A program made the position numbers and the translations under genes. A DNA stretch of 64,000 nt from Salaquimonas pukyongi (GTDB taxonomy: Bacteria; Pseudomonadota; Alphaproteobacteria; Rhizobiales; Rhizobiaceae). The stretch lies in contig NZ_CP019044.1 of NCBI RefSeq assembly GCF_001953055.1, positions 2,356,001 to 2,420,000 on the forward strand. Reading direction: 5' to 3'. The notes beneath the pieces were generated by a model. The model did not search any database, was not told the DNA's origin, and was given only the letters and a program-made list of their open reading frames with translations. Of the stretch, positions 38,307 to 46,798 are shown in pieces; position 1 is the first letter of the stretch, and every line of letters begins with the position of its first letter.

Positions 38307-38333
38307 GTTCAAAACGCCAATTTGGCGAAGCGA

Positions 38334-38690
38334 TCAATCGTATGGCGAATTACAGGCCCGGCGAACGCCGGAAAATGCCATATAGGTATTCGATCCTGAA
38401 TCATAGGAACGGTAATTCGCAAAGCACCAGTTGTAATGCGCCTGACTGTATCCGGGGCGCACGACCGGCGCCGGCTGTACATAGACGGGAGCCGGCTGCT
38501 GCACGATTACCTGCTGTTGGCGGGGGCGGGTCAAAGCACCCACAATGCCAAGGCCAACACCAACACCGATTCCGGTTGCAAGACCTTTGTGCCATTGCTT
38601 GTGAACAGCGGCGGCCGGTTGTGTGGATGCGGCAAGCGGCACCGTTGCCAGCATCGCAGCCGCCACAAAAGCGCTAACTGCTTTTCTCAT
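38334..38690 (-). CDS. BA14K family protein
   Basis: The 118-residue secreted protein has a signal peptide (AVSAFVAAAMLATVPLAAS), a Gly-rich short hydrophobic segment (GIGVGVGLGIVGAL), a Gln/Pro/Val-rich linker, and the C-terminal BA14K domain HYNWCFANYRSYDSGSNTY, ending in RRACNSPY. The two cysteines are the conserved pair of the domain. The family is named for a Brucella immunoreactive, lectin-like protein and is common in Hyphomicrobiales envelopes; the function in this organism is not known. Confidence 0.9.
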   Translation of the reverse strand: MRKAVSAFVAAAMLATVPLAASTQPAAAVHKQWHKGLATGIGVGVGLGIVGALTRPRQQQVIVQQPAPVYVQPAPVVRPGYSQAHYNWCFANYRSYDSGSNTYMAFSGVRRACNSPYD

Positions 38691-39038
38691 GGAGTTTCTC
38701 CTCTCGGTCGGGTGCCAAACGCACCTGTTTTTGACGCTCGCACTTGCGAGATAGCCTTAAACTACCAGGCCGCCCCCAACCCAGATGTGACTTCCATCAC
38801 ATCCCAACCTTAAACCCGGAACCCGATTGAGACAAGCAAGCATGTCGAATTGTGAACATTCGCTCAGATCAGGCTTAACGGACAACCCATGGCATACAGA
38901 TAGGAAAAACTTGCCGGAATTTGTTACCGCAGCTTAACCACTGTGCCAGTTTCACTGCCGGATTTCGCCCGGTTTAACGATCTGTCTGCCACCGGCTGCT
39001 ATCGTTGCCATGTTAGCAGTGGGGTAGTGGGCGAAATC
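38691..39038. other. divergent promoter region, 348 bases
   Basis: This lies between the BA14K gene and the GGDEF-EAL gene and holds no credible gene. CTCGCA (38737-38742) and TGCGAG (38745-38750) form a short perfect palindrome about 50 bases upstream of the BA14K start, a possible operator. AT-rich patches near 38880-38940 fit a promoter for the plus-strand gene. Confidence 0.4.
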
Positions 39039-40772
39039 ATGCGAATCCGGTTTTGGCTGTATTTGTTCTTCGGCGCGTTGTCGATGTTGCCGGTCATTTT
39101 CCTCGGCGCATGGGCGCAGAACAGGATTGACGCCGGCGCTGGGGCAATCGCCGGAAGTTCCATGCTGGTTCCAACGAGCTTCAGCCTTGCCGTAGCCGCC
39201 CTTGTCTCAATCCTGTTGTCCCATCTCATTTCCGAGCCGATGGAGCGCATGCAGGCTGCATTCCGGCATTTTCTTGAGACCGGTGAAGTTGCACCGCTAA
39301 CCCAAAAGCGCCCGCCGTTTCTGCCCGCAGAGCAGCGCGAATTGGAAAGCTCATTCAACGCCATGGCTGAAAATTTGCGCAGCGCCCAGCGTGAACTGGC
39401 AAGACTTGCCTATTTCGACGACGTCACAGGCCTGCCAAGCCGCGATGCCGTCAACCGGCTGGGCGAGCGCGATCTCAGCAAGCTGGCCAATTCAGGCATG
39501 GAAGCTGTTCTCTTCTTCATCGACATCGACAACTTCAAGGAGATCAACGATACCCATGGTCACCAGACAGGCGATCAGGTTCTGCGATATCTGGGCGCCC
39601 GCATCGCAGACATTGTCGAACTGAATACCGGCCAATCCCCGGTCAAACCGGATCTCTCCTTCGACGCACGTACCGGCAAGGCCGCGCCCAGCCCCTGTCT
39701 TGCCCGCATTGGCGGTGATGAGTTTGCACTGTTTTTGCCTGAAAACAGGGGGTTTGCACAAAAGGACGCCATCGCAGAACAAATCCTGGATTCGGTCTCT
39801 GCGGCAATTCCCGGTATTCCCAGCAATCACTCCCTTGGCTGCAGCATCGGTGCTGCCATCTTTCCCGAAAACGGCCTGACCTTTCCTGAACTGATCAAGC
39901 GCGCCGACGTCGCCATGTACCACGTCAAAAAGTCCGGCAAATCCGGCATCCGTTATTACGGCATGGAAACCGGTGAAGTAAGTCTCGCTGAACTTCGCAG
40001 CAGCGTACAAAAGGCCATCGAGAACGATGAGATGGAATTGTTCTACCAGGCAAAAATCGATGCAGCTTCGAACGCCGTCAGTTCGGTGGAAGCGCTGGTG
40101 CGCTGGGTGCATCCGCAAAAGGGCGTCATCAATCCGGGGCACTTCATTCCGGCAATTGAAAACCATGAAACCACCAGCATGCTGGGTGAGTGGGTTATCC
40201 GGCGGGCCTGTGCCGACATGAAGTCCTGGGAAGCACAGGGCATGAAAATGAACATCGCCGTCAACATCGCCACACGGCATTTCATGTCTGACGGCTTTGC
40301 CGAACGCATTCGCAGCATCGTTACCTCGCAAGGGTGTGATCCCGGACGTTTTGAAATCGAGGTAACGGAGGAAACCGCACTTTCGCGTTACGATGAGCCC
40401 TCCAGCACGATCAGCGAATTGCAGCAAATCGGCTTCAAGGTGGCACTGGACGATTACGGAAGGGGCTATTCCAACCTCTCGCGCCTGTCGGAACTGCGCG
40501 TCGACACGCTCAAAATCGACGGACCGCTGACCGCCAGGTTGACCAGGGACCGCCGAACACGGGTCATTTTCGAGGCAACCGTCAACATGGCGCGCGGCCT
40601 TGGCTGCAAGACCGTTGCAGAAGGCGTGGAAACCGCGGAGGAAGCCGCAATCCTGCGAGAATTGGGGTGCACCGAATTGCAGGGCTTTTATTTTTCGACG
40701 CCGCTGCCGGTGGAAAGCTTCAACAACTGGTGGCGAAATCGCAATCGGCAGCAGGCCGAACTCGTCGCCTGA
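39039..40772 (+). CDS. membrane GGDEF-EAL protein (cyclic-di-GMP turnover)
   Basis: The 577-residue protein has two N-terminal membrane helices (FWLYLFFGALSMLPVIFLGA; FSLAVAALVSILLSHLI), a HAMP-like linker, a GGDEF domain with an intact GGDEF motif (about residue 225) and an EAL domain with EALVRW (about residue 351), VTEETAL, LDDYGRGYSN, KIDGPLT and AEGVET. Both synthesis and breakdown motifs are present, so the net activity is open. About 25 residues (TGQSPVKPDLSFDARTGKAA) are inserted just before GGDEF. The start at 39039 places the first helix at the N-terminus; an upstream reading from 38943 is possible. Confidence 0.92.
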   Translation: MRIRFWLYLFFGALSMLPVIFLGAWAQNRIDAGAGAIAGSSMLVPTSFSLAVAALVSILLSHLISEPMERMQAAFRHFLETGEVAPLTQKRPPFLPAEQRELESSFNAMAENLRSAQRELARLAYFDDVTGLPSRDAVNRLGERDLSKLANSGMEAVLFFIDIDNFKEINDTHGHQTGDQVLRYLGARIADIVELNTGQSPVKPDLSFDARTGKAAPSPCLARIGGDEFALFLPENRGFAQKDAIAEQILDSVSAAIPGIPSNHSLGCSIGAAIFPENGLTFPELIKRADVAMYHVKKSGKSGIRYYGMETGEVSLAELRSSVQKAIENDEMELFYQAKIDAASNAVSSVEALVRWVHPQKGVINPGHFIPAIENHETTSMLGEWVIRRACADMKSWEAQGMKMNIAVNIATRHFMSDGFAERIRSIVTSQGCDPGRFEIEVTEETALSRYDEPSSTISELQQIGFKVALDDYGRGYSNLSRLSELRVDTLKIDGPLTARLTRDRRTRVIFEATVNMARGLGCKTVAEGVETAEEAAILRELGCTELQGFYFSTPLPVESFNNWWRNRNRQQAELVA

Positions 40773-40824
40773 AGAGCGTCAATTCTCACAATAAGTTGAA
40801 TTTGCTGGGCATATTGGGGTGCTT

Positions 40825-40945
40825 TACGGTTCGGTAACCATAACCGTATATCTTGGCGCTTGCGAGAGGCGGCGTTCACCCCACACGAACGTCGGCGACG
40901 ACCCCACACCTGAAGCCGAGGTGTTCTCTAGCGTTGAGACGCTGG
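40825..40945. repeat. two short palindromes in an intergenic region
   Basis: TACGGTT (40825-40831) with AACCGTA (40842-40848), and AGCGT-TGAG-ACGCT around 40931-40944. They lie in the 247 bases between the GGDEF-EAL stop and the second 310-bp element, where no gene is supported. Either could be a weak transcription end or a regulatory site. Confidence 0.35.
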
Positions 40946-41020
40946 TTTGAGAACATTCCGTCCTCTCGCACCTTGCATCAAAGAAATTAAGCCTGCCGCT
41001 GAATGTGACGCTTCACAGGC

Positions 41021-41330
41021 TAGAGCGTGCCCTGGTTGGATGGGTTCGTTTGAACGCCGGGAGTTTGGTCTTTGGCAAGGAGGAAAATGCGACGCAGTGC
41101 AGGCACTGTCAGCGTTCTGCAACACAGCCCAGAGACCCGGGAACCAGGTTCAGGCGATTGCAGAACAAAAGGGTATTCCACATGGTATTGGATTAGCTGA
41201 GGTGTCTTTTCCGCGCTGGCTTCGTCGAAGTCCTCGTCCGATGCCATGGCATCGCTCTGCGGTATTCTCCTTGCCAGAAACGAAAAATCCATCCATGCAA
41301 ACTGCTTCCATTTAAGCCGGACACGCTCTA
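41021..41330. mobile_element. 310-bp MITE-like inverted-repeat element, copy B
   Basis: It has the same length and orientation as the copy at 8309-8618. CTAGAGCGTG at 41020-41029 is the exact complement of CACGCTCTAG at 41322-41331, so the element sits in a CTAG target with TA on both sides. The two copies are nearly identical in the first 150 and last 70 bases (for example CAGGTTCAGGCGATTGCAGA and AAATCCATCCATGCAAACTG are shared) and differ more in the middle. It carries no gene. Its right end provides the TAG stop of the adjacent metallo-hydrolase. Confidence 0.75.
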
Positions 41331-41969
41331 GGTCAGAAAGGGATTGTTGAGCCGTTCGCGGCCTATCGTGCTGCCAGGCCCATGGCCACATATGAACGAT
41401 ACATCATCCCCAAGCGGCAACAGCTTCTCGCGGATCGAACGCAGCAGCGTGTCATGGTCGCCGCCAGGCAGATCCGTTCTGCCAATCGAACCCTGAAACA
41501 GCACATCGCCCACATGGGCAAACCGGTGGGCGCTATTGTAAAATACCACGTGACCGGGCGCATGGCCCGGACAATGCAATACTTCGAAAACATGTTCGCC
41601 GATGCTGACGGTATCGCCTTCTGCGAGCCACTGGTCGGGATAGGCATTTTGAAAGCCGCCGGGCACGCCGAACATCTCCGATTGCTGTTCGATGCTTTCG
41701 AGCAGCTCCCGGTCGGCCTCATGCGGGCCGATGATGGTTGCCCCAAGTGCCTGTTTGAGCGCTTCGGCTCCGCCGGCATGGTCGATATGGCCATGGGTTA
41801 GCCAGATGGTTTTGGCGGTAACGCCCGTTTCCTCCAACGCCGCCTTGATGCGCTCCACTTCTCCGCCCGGATCAATAACCACACCCTCCCTGGTCTCATC
41901 GTCCCACAGGATGGTGCAGTTTTGCTGAAACGGCGTAACCGTAACAATGGCCGCGGCGAGTTTTCCCAT
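41328..41969 (-). CDS. MBL-fold metallo-hydrolase (glyoxalase II-like)
   Basis: The 213-residue enzyme has the metallo-beta-lactamase metal motif THGHIDHAGG, a third-ligand His in LHCPGHAPGH and the Asp in HVGDVLFQGSIGRTDLPGGD. This layout is the YcbL/glyoxalase II-like branch, which hydrolyses thioesters; the true substrate is unproved. The start MGKLAAAIVTVTPFQQN at 41969 is normal for the family. Its stop codon is formed by the end of the adjacent 310-bp element. Confidence 0.88.
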   Translation of the reverse strand: MGKLAAAIVTVTPFQQNCTILWDDETREGVVIDPGGEVERIKAALEETGVTAKTIWLTHGHIDHAGGAEALKQALGATIIGPHEADRELLESIEQQSEMFGVPGGFQNAYPDQWLAEGDTVSIGEHVFEVLHCPGHAPGHVVFYNSAHRFAHVGDVLFQGSIGRTDLPGGDHDTLLRSIREKLLPLGDDVSFICGHGPGSTIGRERLNNPFLT

Positions 41970-42049
41970 GATTGCTTCCGGTTTTTGGTTCTCCCGGTTG
42001 TAGGGATAGCCGCCCTTCATCAGCAAGGAAACCGGTTTTGCAAAAGAAA

Positions 42050-42069
42050 ACGGGCGGCAAGCCGCCCGT
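42050..42069 (-). terminator. intrinsic terminator of the Gly-rich gene
   Basis: ACGGGCGGC (42050-42058) and GCCGCCCGT (42061-42069) form a 9-base stem with a 2-base loop. On the minus strand it is followed by TTTTC. It lies 27 bases past the stop of the small Gly-rich protein gene. Confidence 0.8.
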
Positions 42070-42095
42070 CAAAACTTCACGATAATCGCGAAGGC

Positions 42096-42410
42096 TTATT
42101 TCTTCATCATGTTGGCCACAAGGCCGCCAATGCCGGTCAGTGCACCGCCGCCAACTGCGCCGCCTGCGACCTGGCCAATAATGCTGCCCATGTCCATTCC
42201 GCCAGCCGGATCGCCCGAAGCAGCACCCAGTAAGGCACCCAGCGGACCGGCGCCACTGGCCATACCGCCACCGATGATGCCACCGACGCCGCCCAGGAGC
42301 AGCTTGGTAACCATTTGCATGCCGACCGTCTTGATCAGATTGCCGACAACACCACCACCAACAGCACCAGAAACGGCCTGAATGATCAGCGGTACGATTA
42401 CTTCCATCAT
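42096..42410 (-). CDS. small glycine-rich hydrophobic protein, function unknown
   Basis: The 104-residue product is almost entirely Gly, Ala, Val, Ile, Leu and Met, with glycine-zipper-like runs (GGVVGNLIKTVG; LLLGGVGGIIGGGMAS; GQVAGGAVGGGALTGIGGLV) and a Met-Lys-Lys end. It could insert in or span a membrane. The start MMEVIVPLII at 42410 has an AGAAGAAATA site upstream. Similar small proteins are common in Hyphomicrobiales, but no function is known to me. Confidence 0.7.
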   Translation of the reverse strand: MMEVIVPLIIQAVSGAVGGGVVGNLIKTVGMQMVTKLLLGGVGGIIGGGMASGAGPLGALLGAASGDPAGGMDMGSIIGQVAGGAVGGGALTGIGGLVANMMKK

Positions 42411-42569
42411 ATTTCTTCTCCCATAGACGGGCTCTGCCCGCACCCAAAGATGAAGAGCCGGAATGGCTCTGGCGGTGTATTAGACTTTTGTCGGGTAAAA
42501 GGCAAATTGAATTACCAAGCGTAAACTACTTACGCCCGGTAATGCTTCCTGTGCACCAACATGGGCAGA

Positions 42570-43466
42570 TCAGGCTGCCTTGGTGGCACCGGCCTTGCCG
42601 GTCACCAGGGCTTCGTAGTCGTTCATCAGCGAACGGCTGATCTCGCCCGGTGTGAACGAATGAGAGCCGATTTGCGAAACGGGTGTCACTTCAGCTGCCG
42701 TTCCCGTCAAAAAACACTCGCTGAACCCGGACAGTTCATCCGGCATGATCGCGCGTTCTACGACCTCGATCCCCCGTGTCTTGGCCAGATCGATGACGGT
42801 GCGTCTGGTAATGCCGTCAAGAAAACAGTCCGGCGTCGGTGTATGAATGACACCGCCTGCAATGAAGAACAGATTGGCGCCCGTCGCCTCCGCTACCTGG
42901 CCGCGATAGTCCAGCATCATGGCATCGGCATAGCCCCTGGCTTCCGCTGCATGCTTGGAAAGCGTACAGATCATGTACAGCCCTGCGGCCTTGGCAAAGG
43001 ACGGTGCGGTCGTCGGATCCGGCCTGCGCCACTCGGCGATGTCCAGGCGAATGCCCTTGAGCTTTTCCTCCGGATCGAAATAGCTTGGCCATTCCCATAC
43101 CGCGATCGCCACATTGATGCGGTTTTTCTGCGCCGAAACGCCCATCATTTCGCTGCCGCGCCAGGCGACCGGCCGGATATAGGCGTCCCTCAGCCCCTGC
43201 TTTTCCAGCGAGGCAATGCAGGCTTCGTCAATTTCCTCAACCGTGTAGGGAATTTCCATGCCGAGCGTTTCAGCCGAATAAAACAGCCTTTCGGTGTGTT
43301 CGCGCAGCTTGAATATTTTGCCTTCATAAGCCCGCTCACCCTCAAACACCGAGCTTGCATAGTGCAACCCGTGGGTCAGCACGTGAACTTTGGCATCGCC
43401 CCATTCGATGAATTCACCGTTAAACCAGATATGGCCACCCATTTGATCGTAAGGAACGCCTGCCAT
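42570..43466 (-). CDS. ilvE: branched-chain amino acid aminotransferase
   Basis: The 298-residue class IV pyridoxal-phosphate transaminase catalyses the last step in leucine, isoleucine and valine synthesis. Visible motifs are HVLTHGLHYASSVFEGERAY, the cofactor Lys region SFAKAAGLYM, GQVAEATGANLFF and the phosphate-binding GITRRTVIDLA. The start MAGVPYDQMGG at 43466 has a TTGGAGA site. It is divergent from a MarR gene; a 10-base-arm palindrome overlaps its probable -35 box (TTGACA, complement of 43591-43596). Confidence 0.93.
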   Translation of the reverse strand: MAGVPYDQMGGHIWFNGEFIEWGDAKVHVLTHGLHYASSVFEGERAYEGKIFKLREHTERLFYSAETLGMEIPYTVEEIDEACIASLEKQGLRDAYIRPVAWRGSEMMGVSAQKNRINVAIAVWEWPSYFDPEEKLKGIRLDIAEWRRPDPTTAPSFAKAAGLYMICTLSKHAAEARGYADAMMLDYRGQVAEATGANLFFIAGGVIHTPTPDCFLDGITRRTVIDLAKTRGIEVVERAIMPDELSGFSECFLTGTAAEVTPVSQIGSHSFTPGEISRSLMNDYEALVTGKAGATKAA

Positions 43467-43585
43467 CGGAATTCTCCAACCCGTTGTTTTTTCTCGTGTC
43501 CGGTTTTGCACTGGCGGTGCCGGCCGGACATTGTTCTGCCCGACATGTTAGTCGAGGTAACGAAAAAAGCCTATGCTTGACCAAA

Positions 43586-43612
43586 AAATATGTCAATAGT
43601 ACTGACATATTT
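43586..43612. promoter_or_regulatory. MarR-type operator and ilvE promoter
   Basis: AAATATGTCA (43586-43595) and TGACATATTT (43603-43612) form a perfect 10-base inverted repeat with a 7-base spacer. It lies between the divergent ilvE and marR genes. On the minus strand TTGACA (complement of 43591-43596) with TAGGCT (complement of 43568-43573) at a 17-base spacing is a plausible ilvE promoter, so a protein bound here would cover the -35 box. Confidence 0.65.
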
Positions 43613-43706
43613 CGAAGAGAGCTGAAACCTTGCAACCACATTGCGTTAGGGATTATTGGGGCCTGGCCCACAACGGCCAAACGCCGCAACAAACAAGCAG
43701 CCCAGC

Positions 43707-44186
43707 ATGACCGCCACCACCGAACCCGATGCAGAACACCACGCCGAACCGCTGACCGGTAACGATGTCAGCGAGATCGAGCTGATCGAACTGTTGTTCT
43801 TTGCCTATCGCGATTTTGTCGGCGACGCTGATCGCATTCTGGAGGCATTGGGCTTCGGGCGAGCGCACCACCGCGTGCTCTATTTTGTCAACCGCAGGCC
43901 CTCGATGACCGTGGCCGAACTGCTCGACCTGCTGGCGATAACCAAACAGAGTCTTGCCCGCGTTCTCAAACAGCTTGTCGAGTCGGGCTACATCGTTCAA
44001 AAAACCGGCCGCGAAGACCGCCGCCAGCGCCTGCTTTTCCCCACGCCTGCCGGCAGGGAGCTGATTCTCAGGCTCTCCGCGCCACAGTCCCGCCGCATCA
44101 ACACGGCATTGAAGGCTGTCAGCACCGTCAGCCGGGAAGAAATTGCCGCGTTTCTGGGCGCCATGCGCAATCCCCCGGCAAGATAA
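43707..44186 (+). CDS. MarR family transcriptional regulator (PetP-like)
   Basis: The 159-residue regulator has a MarR winged helix (RPSMTVAELLDLLAITKQSLARVLKQLVE, seen as LLAITKQSLARVLKQLVE and the wing REDRRQRLLFPTPAGREL). It is followed 41 bases later by an OmpR-type response regulator and then a histidine kinase. A MarR gene next to a response regulator of this kind is the petP-petR arrangement described in Rhodobacter. It probably binds the large palindrome upstream and so may autoregulate and affect ilvE. Confidence 0.88.
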   Translation: MTATTEPDAEHHAEPLTGNDVSEIELIELLFFAYRDFVGDADRILEALGFGRAHHRVLYFVNRRPSMTVAELLDLLAITKQSLARVLKQLVESGYIVQKTGREDRRQRLLFPTPAGRELILRLSAPQSRRINTALKAVSTVSREEIAAFLGAMRNPPAR

Positions 44187-44227
44187 AAACGGGCTGGAAT
44201 TGCAAAGATACATGCAAAGGCACAACG

Positions 44228-44959
44228 ATGAACCCTGCAACAACCGAAACCGTGGCCGAAAGAGAGCCTGCCTTTCTGGAAGACGATGCACCCCACCTTC
44301 TGGTCATAGACGATGACCGCAGAATTCGCGAGCTGATCCGCCGCTACCTTGCCGAACGCGGATTTCGTATCACGGTTGCCGCTGATGCCGCCGAAGCAAG
44401 ACGCCATTTGGCTGGGCTGGAATTTGACCTTCTCATCGTGGATGTGATGATGCCGGGCGAGACCGGGTTAAGCCTGACGCGTGACATCAAGGAGAAAAAC
44501 GATGTCCCGGTGCTCATGCTGACGGCACTGGCGGAAACGGAAAACCGCATTGACGGTCTGGAATCGGGCGCGGACGACTACCTGCCCAAACCCTTTGATC
44601 CGCGTGAACTCGTCTTGCGCATCAACAACATCCTCAAGCGCACCAGCCGGCCGGAAACTCCGGCGGTGGAAAACGTCAGTTTCGGCCCCTTCCAGTTTTC
44701 GGTGACCCGCCGGGAACTCAAACGCGACGGCCAGTTGATCCGTCTGACCGAGCGCGAACAGGAAATCATGATTGTCTTTGCAAGCCGGATGGGCGAAACG
44801 GTGGCCCGCCATGAGCTGCTCAGTGAAGGCTCCGATGCCGGTGAACGCAAGATCGACGTCCAGATCAACCGTCTGCGCCGCAAGATCGAGACCGACCCGG
44901 GTGACCCCAAGTGGTTGCAGACCGTGCGCGGCATTGGCTACCGGCTGTTTCCGGGATAA
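44228..44959 (+). CDS. OmpR-family response regulator (PetR-like)
   Basis: The 243-residue protein has a receiver domain with the phospho-acceptor Asp72 in LLIVDVMMPG and the switch Lys in YLPKPFDPREL, and a C-terminal winged helix ending in INRLRRKIETDPGDPKWLQTV (here QINRLRRKIETDP). It sits between the MarR gene and a histidine kinase gene, which is its likely partner. In Rhodobacter the similar PetR affects cytochrome bc1 expression; transfer of that role here is inference. Confidence 0.92.
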   Translation: MNPATTETVAEREPAFLEDDAPHLLVIDDDRRIRELIRRYLAERGFRITVAADAAEARRHLAGLEFDLLIVDVMMPGETGLSLTRDIKEKNDVPVLMLTALAETENRIDGLESGADDYLPKPFDPRELVLRINNILKRTSRPETPAVENVSFGPFQFSVTRRELKRDGQLIRLTEREQEIMIVFASRMGETVARHELLSEGSDAGERKIDVQINRLRRKIETDPGDPKWLQTVRGIGYRLFPG

Positions 44960-44995
44960 GGATGCGGCAACGCTATTTACCGCTTAGGACCGGGT

Positions 44996-46381
44996 TTGGG
45001 GATTCTTAAAAGCAACACCTATTACCGAAGCTGGCGCCGCAGTCCGCCAGCCCGGTTTCTGCGCTGGTTCGGCCGCAAAATGCCGAAAGGGCTCTATGCC
45101 CGCTCCATTCTGATCATCATCACTCCGATGGTGATCCTGCAGATCGTCATTGCCTATGTGTTCATGGAGCGGCACTGGCAGACCGTCACCCAGCGCCTGT
45201 CGAAATCGGTGACCGCCGATCTGGCCGCCATCATTGACGTGATCGAATCCTATCCCCAGGATGAGACCTATGACGAGATCACGCGGATCGCCCAGGAGCG
45301 CCTGCGTCTCAACGTCGCCATCCTGCCGCCCGATCCCTTCCCGCCCGCAACGGCCAAGCCGTTTTTCTCCATTCTCGACGACGTCCTGCAGGAGGAAATC
45401 ACAAAGCAGATCGGCCGGCCTTTCTGGATCGATACGGTGGGCGATTCCAACCTGATTGAAATCCGCATCCGCCTTGAAGAACCCCAGCGCGTCCTGCGCG
45501 TCTATGCCCGCCGCAGTCAGGCATACGCCTCCAACTCGCACATCTTCCTGTTGTGGATGGTGGGTGCCTCACTGTTCCTGATCGTCGTCTCAATTCTCTT
45601 CCTGCGCAACCAGATCCGACCCATCCAGAACCTTGCCCGGGCCGCTGAGCTCTACGGCAAGGGCCGCGACCTGCCGATCGATTTTCAGATTCGCGGCGCG
45701 CGGGAAGTGCGCCAGGCAGGGCAGGCATTCCTGCAGATGCGCGAACGCATCGACCGTCAGATCACCCAGCGCACGGCCATGCTGACCGGCGTCAGCCACG
45801 ATCTGCGCACCATCCTGACCCGTTTCAAATTGCAGGTCGCATTGCAGGGAGACGGCCCCGAGACGGAGGAACTGCAACGCGACATTGATGAAATGCAGCG
45901 CATGCTTCAGGGCTATCTCGATTTCGCCAAGGGCGAGACCGGGGAGGAAATCGCGAGTGTGCGCCTGATCGACCTGTTCGAGCGCCATCGCAACGAGGCT
46001 TCGTTGAAAAACTGCAAATACACCGTTTCCTGTCCAAAGAACCTGTCGATACGCGGTAGGCCGAATGCGCTGGCCCGCCTGGTCGGCAATCTGGTGACCA
46101 ACGCTTTCCGCCATGCCGATACAGTAAAGGTGGCCGCAATTGACGACGGGCAGGATGTTGTCCTGTGGATCGACGACAACGGCGCGGGCATTCCGGCCAA
46201 GAACCGGGAGGAAGTGTTCAAGCCCTTCCTGCGGCTTGACGAGGCCAGAAACCAGGATGAGAGCGGCACCGGGCTCGGCCTTCCCATTGCCCGCGACATC
46301 GCCCGTCTGCATGGCGGCGACATCAAGCTGGAAGACAGTCCATTGGGCGGGCTGCGGGCTACCATCCGCCTGCCGCATTAG
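44996..46381 (+). CDS. sensor histidine kinase
   Basis: The protein of up to 461 residues has two membrane helices (about residues 35-57 and 182-203), a periplasmic sensor loop of about 125 residues between them, a HAMP linker (RNQIRPIQNLARAAELYGKG), the phospho-acceptor His near residue 268 in GVSHDLRTILTRFK, and ATPase motifs NLVTNAFRHA, DDNGAGIP and SGTGLGLPIA. The start is unclear: I use the TTG at 44996. A better ribosome site (GGATAAGG) precedes an ATG at 44962 in another frame that ends after 15 codons; the first in-frame ATG is at 45080. It should phosphorylate the response regulator just upstream. Confidence 0.9.
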   Translation: MGILKSNTYYRSWRRSPPARFLRWFGRKMPKGLYARSILIIITPMVILQIVIAYVFMERHWQTVTQRLSKSVTADLAAIIDVIESYPQDETYDEITRIAQERLRLNVAILPPDPFPPATAKPFFSILDDVLQEEITKQIGRPFWIDTVGDSNLIEIRIRLEEPQRVLRVYARRSQAYASNSHIFLLWMVGASLFLIVVSILFLRNQIRPIQNLARAAELYGKGRDLPIDFQIRGAREVRQAGQAFLQMRERIDRQITQRTAMLTGVSHDLRTILTRFKLQVALQGDGPETEELQRDIDEMQRMLQGYLDFAKGETGEEIASVRLIDLFERHRNEASLKNCKYTVSCPKNLSIRGRPNALARLVGNLVTNAFRHADTVKVAAIDDGQDVVLWIDDNGAGIPAKNREEVFKPFLRLDEARNQDESGTGLGLPIARDIARLHGGDIKLEDSPLGGLRATIRLPH

Positions 46382-46451
46382 CCTGCCGCACGAAACTGGG
46401 TCGGCCTTGTTAATTCGAAGCACAGGTCAAGCAGGAACTGCTCCGCAGCGC

Positions 46452-46790
46452 TCAGTGCAGGCGGCTGCCGTTGGACACCGGCTTGTCCGGCGCTGCCAGC
46501 ACCACGGCACCGTCTGGATCGGAAAAGCCGAGCGTCAGCACTTGTGACATGAAGGGGCCGATTTGCCGCGGAGGAAAATTGACAACCGCCATTACCTGCC
46601 GGCCTACGAGATCCTCCGGCTGGTAATGTATCGTGATCTGCGCTGAAGATTTGCGCACACCGATTTCTTCACCGAAATCAATTTGCAACTTGTAGGCAGG
46701 GTGCCGCGCCTCGGGAAAAGTCTCCGCCGCGACCACCGTGCCAACGCGAATGTCGACTTTAAGAAAGTCGTCAATGCTTATTTCACTCAT
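46452..46790 (-). CDS. csaA: CsaA-type tRNA-binding chaperone-like protein
   Basis: The 112-residue protein is a stand-alone OB-fold tRNA-binding domain: [40 protein letters not shown] and [21 protein letters not shown] are the family signature. In Bacillus CsaA has chaperone-like activity in protein secretion. The length is complete. It ends 8 bases before the proC stop side and reads in the same direction, so the two are probably co-transcribed. Confidence 0.93.
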   Translation of the reverse strand: MSEISIDDFLKVDIRVGTVVAAETFPEARHPAYKLQIDFGEEIGVRKSSAQITIHYQPEDLVGRQVMAVVNFPPRQIGPFMSQVLTLGFSDPDGAVVLAAPDKPVSNGSRLH

Positions 46791-46798
46791 TTGTCTAC

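Noticed and set aside
44962-45009. Short peptide gene ahead of the histidine kinase
   Set aside because: It has a good ribosome site but is only 15 codons long and ends inside the kinase 5' end; a leader or a start-site frameshift cannot be told apart from sequence alone.
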